NCBI GenBank assembly: GCA_905182325.1
Contig: CAJJBD010000045.1
Coordinates: forward strand, 1-39,810
From: an uncultured Planktomarina sp.
Lineage (GTDB): Bacteria > Pseudomonadota > Alphaproteobacteria > Rhodobacterales > Rhodobacteraceae
Reading direction: 5' to 3'
DNA: 39,810 nucleotides
The position numbers were made by a program, and so were the translations under genes. Shown here in pieces: positions 1-6,796 of the stretch; position 1 is the stretch's first letter; every line of letters starts with the position of its first letter. The notes beneath the pieces are model-generated. The model ran no database searches. It saw nothing but the letters and a program-made list of their open reading frames with translations, and was not told the origin of the DNA.

Positions 1-6
1 ATTGAA

Positions 7-63
7 GAACGAACAAGACGTTCATTTGTTTGAACGATTAGTTTTTATGAACAAAACTAATCG
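7..63. repeat. series of overlapping inverted repeats before the first gene
   Basis: Three inverted repeats follow one another: GAACG/CGTTC at 7-11 and 19-23, CGTTCA/TGAACG at 19-24 and 31-36, and a perfect 11-bp arm pair CGATTAGTTTT/AAAACTAATCG at 35-45 and 53-63 with a 7-base loop. Neighbouring hairpins share bases, so only some can form at once. The last could be a terminator for a gene outside the window, although no long T-run follows it. Confidence 0.4.
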
Positions 64-107
64 ATAAATTAAAATTTATAAACACACACTAAAAGATAGG
101 ACGTGGG

Positions 108-269
108 ATGACATATATTGGTTTAATAATAGGGGCGCTATTTGGTATTTTTTTAGCCAATCGTAGAAAAGGTAAAATTATGGATATTTTACACTATGCA
201 GCAGCGTGCGCGATTATTGGTGGCTTAGTTGCCTTAATTGCAAATGTAATTATTCTTCGACTAGGTTAG
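108..269 (+). CDS. small two-span membrane protein (53 aa)
   Basis: A 53-residue frame beginning MTYIGLIIGALFG and ending VIILRLG. It has two hydrophobic stretches (about residues 3-17 and 31-50) joined by a basic turn containing NRRKGK, so it should span the inner membrane twice. A purine-rich ATAGGACGTGGG lies just before the ATG. The stop is only six bases ahead of the VWA gene, which suggests co-translation. Similar short proteins upstream of VWA genes in Rhodobacterales are often labelled apolipoprotein acyltransferase, but at this length it cannot be that enzyme. Function unknown. Confidence 0.7.
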   Translation: MTYIGLIIGALFGIFLANRRKGKIMDILHYAAACAIIGGLVALIANVIILRLG

Positions 270-275
270 TGGTCG

Positions 276-1457
276 ATGTTCGTTCCTTTTTTTGATAATC
301 TAAGAGACCATAAAATCCCAGTGTCACTAAGAGAGTTTTTAACTTTTCTAGAAGCTATCAATGCAGGGCTAGCAACTTATGATATTAACCATTTTTATCT
401 ATTAAGCAGAACTGTTTTGGTTAAAGACGAGCGGAATTTGGATAAGTTTGATCGAGCATTTTCAACCACGTTTCACGGCCTTGAATCTATCGATAATCAA
501 GATCTAATCACTCAAGTTGAACTACCTTACGAATGGCTACGTAAACTAACAGAGAAAACCTTGTCGGAAGCTGACAAGGCAGAAATTGAGGCTCTAGGCG
601 GCTTCGACCAACTCATGGAAACTCTTCGCAAGCGACTGGAAGAGCAAAAAGCTCGGCACCAGGGGGGTAGTAAGTGGGTAGGAACTGCGGGCACCTCCCC
701 TTTTGGAGCCTATGGGTATAATCCTGAGGGGATACGAATTGGACAAAATCAAAGCAGTCATCAAAAAGCAGTCAAAGTCTGGGACAAACGAAATTTCAAA
801 AACCTCGATGGTAATGTGGAACTGGGCACTCGAAATATTAAAGTAGCGCTTAAACGTCTCCGGAAGTGGGCTAGAGATGGAGCGCAAGATGAACTTGATT
901 TAGACACCACGATCCGAAAAACTGCCGAAAATGGCTACCTTGACGTTCAAACTCGTCCCGAACGTCGAAACGCAGTAAAAATCATCCTATTCTTAGACGT
1001 AGGTGGTTCAATGGACCCACATATAAAGTTAGTAGAAGAGCTGTTCTCAGCAGCTAGATCAGAATTCAAACACCTCGAAAGCTATTATTTCCATAACTGT
1101 ATTTATGAAGGCCTTTGGCAGGACAATGAGCGCCGCTGGGCGGACCAAATTTCAACTGAAGAAGTGTTTCGTACATATGGCCCTGATTACAAATGTATTT
1201 TTGTTGGTGATGCTTCAATGTCACCTTATGAAATAGCTTATGCTGGAGGAGCAAACGAGCATTGGAATCCAGTAGCAGGCCAGGATTGGCTTATGCGGGC
1301 ACAAAGCCAATGGAAAAACTCTCTCTGGTTAAACCCTGTTCCAGAACAATACTGGCCTTACACGCAATCTATCGGAATGATAAAAAATATTTTCGAAAAC
1401 CGTATGGTCCCAATGACCCTAGACGGGATTTCTAATGGGATGAAGTTAATAACTTAA
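276..1457 (+). CDS. VWA domain-containing protein, CoxE-like
   Basis: A 393-residue protein of the CoxE-like von Willebrand factor A family. The N-terminal part (VSLREFLTFLEAINAGLATYD, about residues 16-36) and the KDERNLDKFDRAF segment are typical. The MIDAS metal site appears as DVGGS at residues 241-245 in the C-terminal VWA fold. No signal peptide or membrane span is evident, so it is probably cytoplasmic. Such proteins usually work with a MoxR-type AAA+ ATPase in chaperone-like assembly or metal-insertion steps; any such ATPase would lie upstream, outside the window. The gene follows the 53-aa membrane protein by six bases and is probably in the same operon. The exact client is unknown. 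Confidence 0.9.
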   Translation: MFVPFFDNLRDHKIPVSLREFLTFLEAINAGLATYDINHFYLLSRTVLVKDERNLDKFDRAFSTTFHGLESIDNQDLITQVELPYEWLRKLTEKTLSEADKAEIEALGGFDQLMETLRKRLEEQKARHQGGSKWVGTAGTSPFGAYGYNPEGIRIGQNQSSHQKAVKVWDKRNFKNLDGNVELGTRNIKVALKRLRKWARDGAQDELDLDTTIRKTAENGYLDVQTRPERRNAVKIILFLDVGGSMDPHIKLVEELFSAARSEFKHLESYYFHNCIYEGLWQDNERRWADQISTEEVFRTYGPDYKCIFVGDASMSPYEIAYAGGANEHWNPVAGQDWLMRAQSQWKNSLWLNPVPEQYWPYTQSIGMIKNIFENRMVPMTLDGISNGMKLIT

Positions 1458-1555
1458 GTATTTAATTTACCTTATTAAACAATTTTTTTATACAAGTTTA
1501 TAAAAAAACTGAACCTTTGATTGAAAGCTAAATGGACATAGCCCATATATAAGTT

Positions 1556-2245
1556 ATGCATTTTTTATTACCAATAGGTTTAGCAGTAATAATCGGACTA
1601 GTGAGTTATTTATTCTCAGTAAATAAGACGAAGCAAGCGCTCGATTTAAAATCTAAGCCACTACAAAGCCCTGAACTTGAAAATAAAATTTGCGCTTTAG
1701 CTATGGCGCTTGACTTAACTCATCTTAATGTAAATGTTTATAACATAGAGACAATTAACGGCTTGGCTGCGCCTGGTGGTCAAATTTATATTACCCAAGG
1801 ATTTTTATCCAAATTTAATAAAGGAGAGGTTAGCGCCACTGAAATAGTGTCGGTGATAGCACATGAACTGGGCCATGTAGCGCTTGGCCATACTCGCAGA
1901 CGCATGATTGATTTTTCTGGACAAAACGCTTTACGCACTGCACTTTCCATAACCTTAAATAGGTTCATCCCAGTCATCGGACCATGGTTAGCTAATTTGG
2001 CAGTTACTATCATTGCTGCTCGTATGTCTAGAAAAGACGAGTTTGAGGCTGACTCTTATGCAACGGCACTAATGCTTAAATCTGGTCTTGGAATACAATC
2101 ACAAAAATCCCTTTTGCAAAAACTAAATAAACTGACGGGGGGCGCCGAAAGCGTTCCAGCTTGGTTTATGAGCCACCCCAAAGCTGGGGAAAGGGTTAAA
2201 GCTATAGAGCTTAACGAGAAAAAATGGACGGGGACAGTATCATAA
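1556..2245 (+). CDS. M48 family zinc metalloprotease
   Basis: A 229-residue membrane-anchored peptidase. An N-terminal hydrophobic segment (about residues 3-20) acts as anchor or signal. The zinc motif HELGH is at residues 103-107 and the third ligand lies in DEFEAD (E164). A hydrophobic stretch follows the catalytic helix. The domain resembles the catalytic part of HtpX/BepA/LoiP-type proteases, which degrade or help assemble envelope proteins; it lacks the TPR region of BepA. The ATG has no clear Shine-Dalgarno sequence. The last six bases overlap the end of the PIN gene on the other strand. Substrate unknown. Confidence 0.9.
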   Translation: MHFLLPIGLAVIIGLVSYLFSVNKTKQALDLKSKPLQSPELENKICALAMALDLTHLNVNVYNIETINGLAAPGGQIYITQGFLSKFNKGEVSATEIVSVIAHELGHVALGHTRRRMIDFSGQNALRTALSITLNRFIPVIGPWLANLAVTIIAARMSRKDEFEADSYATALMLKSGLGIQSQKSLLQKLNKLTGGAESVPAWFMSHPKAGERVKAIELNEKKWTGTVS

Positions 2246-2773
2246 TCTTTCAATTAAATGGCCAAACTGTGGTAACCATGCCTTTTTCCAAATCTCAGCC
2301 ATACTCATCTCGGTATGGGATGCACGTACCCTACCCACAATTGGGTTAAGCGCAGACTGAATTTCATACAAGTTTTGCTTAAGTAATTTTCGTAAAAACT
2401 CATCTGGATCTAAAACTTTTATATCATAAGTAAGCAACACAGACTTAGGAAAATCTTTTTTATTATGTGTTAGTATGAAGTTTGCATCTTGGACAACTGC
2501 TAGCCCCAGTACATGAATATCGTTTGGATCTGGCAACCAGAACTGGCTCAACGAGGGAGCGCCAGACCGAATAGCCAAAGCATGTGTTTTCCGAAACTGC
2601 GTAACCGCTAGGCTAGCCTCAAGCTGATCTAGGGGTTTTTTAGCGGCGCGGCTCCACTCAGTTAAAATTTGCGATGATACAATATAATCAATCTGACTTA
2701 TTGCTGCACATGCAAGCAGCACCTCACGCAAGAAGCTTGGCACCAACACGCAGGTATCAAAAACAACCCGCAT
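2240..2773 (-). CDS. PIN domain protein, RSP_2648-like
   Basis: A 177-residue protein with a PIN nuclease fold. Acidic residues typical of the active site are D6 (VVFDTCVL), E39 (ILTEW), D82/D85 (LPDPNDIHVLG) and the LTHNKKDF segment near residues 101-108. It is longer than a typical VapC toxin and no antitoxin gene is next to it. Its start codon overlaps the stop of the upstream methyltransferase by one base (TAATG), so the two are translationally coupled. The same pairing is known in Rhodobacterales as RSP_2647/RSP_2648. This suggests an RNA-linked housekeeping role rather than a free toxin, but that is inference. Confidence 0.85.
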   Translation of the reverse strand: MRVVFDTCVLVPSFLREVLLACAAISQIDYIVSSQILTEWSRAAKKPLDQLEASLAVTQFRKTHALAIRSGAPSLSQFWLPDPNDIHVLGLAVVQDANFILTHNKKDFPKSVLLTYDIKVLDPDEFLRKLLKQNLYEIQSALNPIVGRVRASHTEMSMAEIWKKAWLPQFGHLIERL

Positions 2774-3969
2774 TACAGAATTCTAAAAACAAGTGTTTTT
2801 AAGTAGCTAGTCTCCGCTAGAGCAGTATGGAGCGGGTGGTCTGGTCCAGCCCCGCCTGTAAAAATTAGTTGTCCCTGCCGTCCAGCACGACCAATCCCTC
2901 GGATACAAGCTGTTCTAAATTTTTCTAAGTCCACTGCATGCGAGCAAGAACATAGCGTTAGGTAGCCACCACCAATCACCAATGGACACGCCAGGCGAGC
3001 CACACGTTCATAAGCTCGCAAACCCGCCTCTCGTGAAGATTTTTGTGGAGCAAAAGCAGGTGGATCACAGACAACAATATCAAAAATGGTACTTTTGGCA
3101 GCTAATCCTATCATTGCGTCGAACGCATCTGCCTTAAGTATTTTAAAATTTATATTTGGATTTGTTGCTTCAGCACCCATCATAGCGAGATCCAGCGCTG
3201 GTTGAGAGCCATCAATACAGGTAACTTCAGATGCACCACCAGCCATAGCTGCAAGCCCAAAACCACCAACATGAGAAAACACGTCTAAAACTTTTTTATC
3301 TCGCGACAGGTTTTTTACAAAAATTTGATTTGCACGTTGATCGTAAAATAAACCTGTTTTTTGACCCTCAGCAACATCAGCAAAATATATAGCATCGTTC
3401 ATTGGAACTTGAATTGGTTCACTTGGCATATTACCCAAAGCAGCTATCCGGGTTTCAGGCAAGCCTTCTAAAACACGAGAACGACCAGTACCATTTATAA
3501 TAATTGTTTCTGGGGCAAGCACACTTTTTAAAGCCTCTATTAGCTCCGGCAGAAACCTATCCACCCATGCTGCATTGGGTTGAACCACTAATAAGTCAGA
3601 GAAGCGGTCAATAATTAATCCAGGCAAATTATCCGCTTCTGCATGTATAAGCCGATAGTAAGGTTTAACAAAAAGACTTTCTCGCAGGGCTAACGCTGAA
3701 TAAATGATTTTTTCAAACCAGTCAAAATCGATATTAGTGTCCACATCTGAAGACAGCTTCCTACCGAAAATTTTAGAATTAGGGTTTACCGCAAAAAGGC
3801 CCAACTCGTTTTTTGCCTGATCGTGCAGTATGGCTAAACTACCCGGTGGCAGTGCTTTGGTTCTCCTATCCGTAACCAACTCATTGTCATACACCCAGGG
3901 AAACCCATGGCGAATACGCTGCGGATTGGACTTGGATTTTAACCTTATTACTGGACAATCAATTTTCAT
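2773..3969 (-). CDS. class I SAM-dependent rRNA/RNA methyltransferase, RlmI-like
   Basis: A 398-residue protein of the RlmI/RlmK family (23S rRNA cytosine-5 methyltransferases). An N-terminal PUA-like region carries RIRHGFPWVYDNELV (about residues 18-32). The Rossmann motif I, KVLDVFSHVGGFG, is near residues 226-238, and the catalytic-loop motif CDPPAFAPQK starts at 301. The start is supported by GGGGAGCTGAA immediately before the ATG. The gene is first in a two-gene minus-strand unit with the PIN gene and is divergent from edd. The RNA target base cannot be read from the sequence; the closest named family is RSP_2647. Confidence 0.9.
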   Translation of the reverse strand: MKIDCPVIRLKSKSNPQRIRHGFPWVYDNELVTDRRTKALPPGSLAILHDQAKNELGLFAVNPNSKIFGRKLSSDVDTNIDFDWFEKIIYSALALRESLFVKPYYRLIHAEADNLPGLIIDRFSDLLVVQPNAAWVDRFLPELIEALKSVLAPETIIINGTGRSRVLEGLPETRIAALGNMPSEPIQVPMNDAIYFADVAEGQKTGLFYDQRANQIFVKNLSRDKKVLDVFSHVGGFGLAAMAGGASEVTCIDGSQPALDLAMMGAEATNPNINFKILKADAFDAMIGLAAKSTIFDIVVCDPPAFAPQKSSREAGLRAYERVARLACPLVIGGGYLTLCSCSHAVDLEKFRTACIRGIGRAGRQGQLIFTGGAGPDHPLHTALAETSYLKTLVFRIL

Positions 3970-4033
3970 TTCAGCTCCCCGTTTGGTTAACTGATTAAAT
4001 TAGCAAAAGCTTCGCGGCAAGAGTAGATACCTA

Positions 4034-4072
4034 TTGAAGTTTGCCTGCAATCAATTACTGTTAGCGCTAACA
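4034..4072 (+). promoter_or_regulatory. LacI-family-like operator and putative promoter of edd-eda
   Basis: A perfect 14-bp palindrome, TGTTAGCGCTAACA, occupies 4059-4072, ending 18 bases before the edd start. An even palindrome with a central CG is the classic shape of LacI/GntR-family operators. A possible -35 (TTGAAG, 4034-4039) and a weak -10 (TACTGT, 4056-4061) would put the palindrome over the -10 and start site, a repressor position. The palindrome is clear; the promoter boxes and the regulator family are inference. No LacI-type gene is in the window. Confidence 0.6.
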
Positions 4073-4090
4073 AGTATAAAGGAAATACCG

Positions 4091-5896
4091 ATGGTGCCCC
4101 ACCCTAAATTAACTGAAATAACCAAAAGAATTGCTTTACGGTCCAAGGATACCCGACAAGCTTACTTAGAAAAAATTGAACGCGCTGCTAGGAGTGGACC
4201 ACGCCGCGCGCATTTGAGTTGCGGCAACCAAGCGCACGCGTATGCAGCCATGGGGGAAGATAAGTCGTCTTTGTTAAGTGAACGCGCACCTAATATTGGG
4301 ATAATCAGTGCATATAACGATATGCTGTCAGCGCACCAGCCGTTTGAAACTTATCCTAATGAAATCAAAAGTGCTGCTAGAACTCTCGGTGCAACAGCAC
4401 AAGTAGCAGCAGGTGTACCTGCCATGTGTGACGGCGTCACCCAGGGTCAGCCTGGAATGGAGTTAAGTCTCTTTTCTCGAGATACTATTGCGTTGGCAGC
4501 AGCCATTGGGCTTTCACACAACACATTTGATGCAGCTGTCTTTTTGGGAGTCTGTGATAAAATTGTACCCGGCCTGATTATCGCTGCTGCTACTTTTGGG
4601 CATCTCCCTGCTATTTTTTTGCCAGCAGGACCAATGACTTCAGGTATTTCTAATGATGAAAAAACTGCAATACGAAAAAAATTTGCTGATGGGCAGTGCA
4701 CCCGGGAAGAGTTGTTAGCCGCAGAAATGGCTAGCTATCATGGTCCGGGCACTTGTACTTTTTACGGAACGGCGAACTCAAACCAAATGCTAATGGAATT
4801 TATGGGCCTGCACCTGCCCGGTGCAAGTTTTGTTCCCCCAAACAGTGATTTGCGCAAAGCTCTTACGGCCCATGGAACATTCCAAGTTCTAAAGAATACC
4901 TCTTTGAGCGATCATTACATTTCAACTGCAAAAATTCTGAATGAAAAAACTTGGACGAATGGTATCGTCGGGCTTATGGCTTCTGGTGGATCTACTAATC
5001 TAGTGCTACATTTGCCTGCCATGGCAAGGGCAGCCGGTGTAATTCTTGTACCTCAAGACTTCGCAGACATATCAGAAATCACGCCGCTATTAGCAAAAGT
5101 ATATCCCAATAGCCTAGCTGACGTGAACCACTTTCACGCCGCAGGCGGCTTGCCTTACATGATAAGTCAGCTATTGAAAGCTGGATTGTTGCATGAAGAT
5201 GTCCACACCGTTATGGGCCTTGGACTTCGGCATTACGGCCAGCAGTCTGTTTTATCAAATCAAAAAATAAACTATGTCAAAGCACCAAATCATAGCCTAA
5301 ACGAAAAAATTTTACGGCCAGTTAGCAATCCCTTTCAATCAAGTGGTGGGTTGCAAAACTTAATTGGAAACCTTGGGTCAGCAGTTATCAAAACTTCTGC
5401 TATCATCCCAGAACGACGTTTAGTAGAAGCCCCCGCCATGGTATTTCAAAGCCAAGAGACAGTGAAAAAAGCATTCAAAAATGGTAAGTTAAATCGCAAC
5501 GTTATTATTGTTGTTAGCTATCAAGGTCCAGCGGCCAACGGGATGCCAGAGCTTCATAGCCTAACACCATTTTTAGCAATTTTACAGGACCGTGGTTACA
5601 AGGTAGCACTAATAACAGACGGGCGCATGTCTGGCGCTTCTGGGAGGGTTCCCGCTGCCATTCACTTAACCCCAGAAGCTGCCAACAATGGACCAATCGC
5701 ACAAATCAGAGATGGTGATATATTACGCTTAAATGCTGATAAAGGTGTCTTGGAAAACTTAGCTAAAAACTGGCAAGATCGTCCAATCATGCATCCTAAT
5801 CTGTCAGATAATGAACAAGGCCTCGGACGCGAATTATTTTCTGTGTTCCGTAAAACCGTGGGTCCGGCCTCCCTTGGTGGTGGCGTAGTGATATAG
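4091..5896 (+). CDS. edd: phosphogluconate dehydratase (Entner-Doudoroff)
   Basis: Converts 6-phosphogluconate to KDPG in the cytoplasm. The protein belongs to the IlvD/Edd dehydratase family and has iron-sulfur-type cysteines in MCDGVTQGQPGME (C113) and VCDKIVPG (C155), then GPMTSG and, near the C-terminus, DGRMSGASGRVPAAIH. I start it at the ATG at 4091, giving 601 residues, because AAGGA lies eight bases upstream and the family begins here. An in-frame TTG at 4034 would add 19 unlike residues and run through the operator. It is followed after eight bases by eda. Regulation through the palindrome at 4059-4072 is likely. Confidence 0.96.
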   Translation: MVPHPKLTEITKRIALRSKDTRQAYLEKIERAARSGPRRAHLSCGNQAHAYAAMGEDKSSLLSERAPNIGIISAYNDMLSAHQPFETYPNEIKSAARTLGATAQVAAGVPAMCDGVTQGQPGMELSLFSRDTIALAAAIGLSHNTFDAAVFLGVCDKIVPGLIIAAATFGHLPAIFLPAGPMTSGISNDEKTAIRKKFADGQCTREELLAAEMASYHGPGTCTFYGTANSNQMLMEFMGLHLPGASFVPPNSDLRKALTAHGTFQVLKNTSLSDHYISTAKILNEKTWTNGIVGLMASGGSTNLVLHLPAMARAAGVILVPQDFADISEITPLLAKVYPNSLADVNHFHAAGGLPYMISQLLKAGLLHEDVHTVMGLGLRHYGQQSVLSNQKINYVKAPNHSLNEKILRPVSNPFQSSGGLQNLIGNLGSAVIKTSAIIPERRLVEAPAMVFQSQETVKKAFKNGKLNRNVIIVVSYQGPAANGMPELHSLTPFLAILQDRGYKVALITDGRMSGASGRVPAAIHLTPEAANNGPIAQIRDGDILRLNADKGVLENLAKNWQDRPIMHPNLSDNEQGLGRELFSVFRKTVGPASLGGGVVI

Positions 5897-5904
5897 GATA
5901 TAAA

Positions 5905-6537
5905 ATGAGCCATTTAGATATCATCAGTAAAGTATGTGCGGCGGCCCCCGTCATCCCAATTCTAACAATAGATCGTGTGGAAGACGCGCGCCCGCTAGCG
6001 CAAGCTTTAGTTGCTGGAGGCTTACCGTCGCTAGAAATAACCCTCCGCACTGAGGCCGCACTAGACTGCATAGCAGCTATTGCGGATATAGATGGAGCTT
6101 TGGTCGGTGCTGGCACCTTGCTTACTGCCAGCCAGGTACAAGATGCAAAAGCAGCCGGAGCTGTTTTTGGCGTTTCTCCCGGCGCGACCACTTCGATTAT
6201 CAACGCAGTCCAAAAATTTGACTTACCACTGCTTCCGGGATCAGCTACCGCTACTGAAGCAATGCGTCTTTTAGAGTATGGATTTACATACCAAAAGTTT
6301 TTTCCAGCGGAGGCAGTAGGTGGTGCCGCAGCATTGGGCTCTCTAGCAGGACCATTACCACAAATAATTTTTTGCCCAACTGGCGGTATTAGCCCCGAAA
6401 ATGCAAAATCTTATCTGGCTTTACCAAATATACTTTGCGTAGGTGGAAGCTGGATTGCGCCAAAAGCGTTAATTTCTATTGGAGATTGGGAACAAATTAC
6501 TCAGAGAGCCCGTCTCGCCGCTGCCCTGCTTCAGTAA
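5905..6537 (+). CDS. eda: KDPG/KHG aldolase
   Basis: Splits 2-keto-3-deoxy-6-phosphogluconate into pyruvate and glyceraldehyde 3-phosphate, completing the Entner-Doudoroff route begun by edd. The 210-residue length is normal. Catalytic features are visible: LEITLRT with E44 and R48, and the Schiff-base lysine K131 in YQKFFPAE, followed by the phosphate-binding PTGGISPEN and VGGSWIAP. AGGAT lies just before the ATG, and the spacing of eight bases from edd indicates one operon. Its last 41 bases overlap the 3' end of the small minus-strand gene. Confidence 0.96.
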   Translation: MSHLDIISKVCAAAPVIPILTIDRVEDARPLAQALVAGGLPSLEITLRTEAALDCIAAIADIDGALVGAGTLLTASQVQDAKAAGAVFGVSPGATTSIINAVQKFDLPLLPGSATATEAMRLLEYGFTYQKFFPAEAVGGAAALGSLAGPLPQIIFCPTGGISPENAKSYLALPNILCVGGSWIAPKALISIGDWEQITQRARLAAALLQ

Positions 6538-6796
6538 CGCGTCCCAAACGGCCACCACGCCGCCGGATTTTTGGAGAAGGTTTAAGAGCAGATTTCAGTA
6601 CAGAAGTCATTGGGTGATCAGGCAAATCAACTCCATAATACGAAATACAAAATTCTATATGTTCAGCCGGGCTTGCTGAAACAGGTATCTGTATAGCCCA
6701 ATCAAAGAAAATTGTTCTACACTCGGGGAGCGTTATACCATCAATTCTATAACTTTCGCGTATTAAACCTTTTGGATCAGCATCTTCAATCAACAT
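6497..6796 (-). CDS. small hypothetical protein coupled to glnE (99 aa)
   Basis: A 99-residue frame whose ATG lies inside the end of glnE (11-base overlap, shared ATGTTGATTGA), arguing for translational coupling. The N-terminal two thirds contain DADPKGLIRESYRIDG, ECRTIFFDWAI and DLPDHPMTSVL; the C-terminus is strongly basic (KIRRRGGRLGRV). It resembles, from memory, a small uncharacterised protein found next to glnE in Rhodobacterales. No signal peptide or membrane span is visible. The 3' end overlaps eda on the opposite strand by 41 bases. Function unknown. Confidence 0.7.
   Translation of the reverse strand: MLIEDADPKGLIRESYRIDGITLPECRTIFFDWAIQIPVSASPAEHIEFCISYYGVDLPDHPMTSVLKSALKPSPKIRRRGGRLGRVTEAGQRRDGLSE

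Noticed and set aside
4034-4090. In-frame TTG extension of edd
   Set aside because: It adds 19 residues unlike Edd, has no ribosome site, and would run through the operator palindrome. The ATG at 4091 with AAGGA upstream is better.
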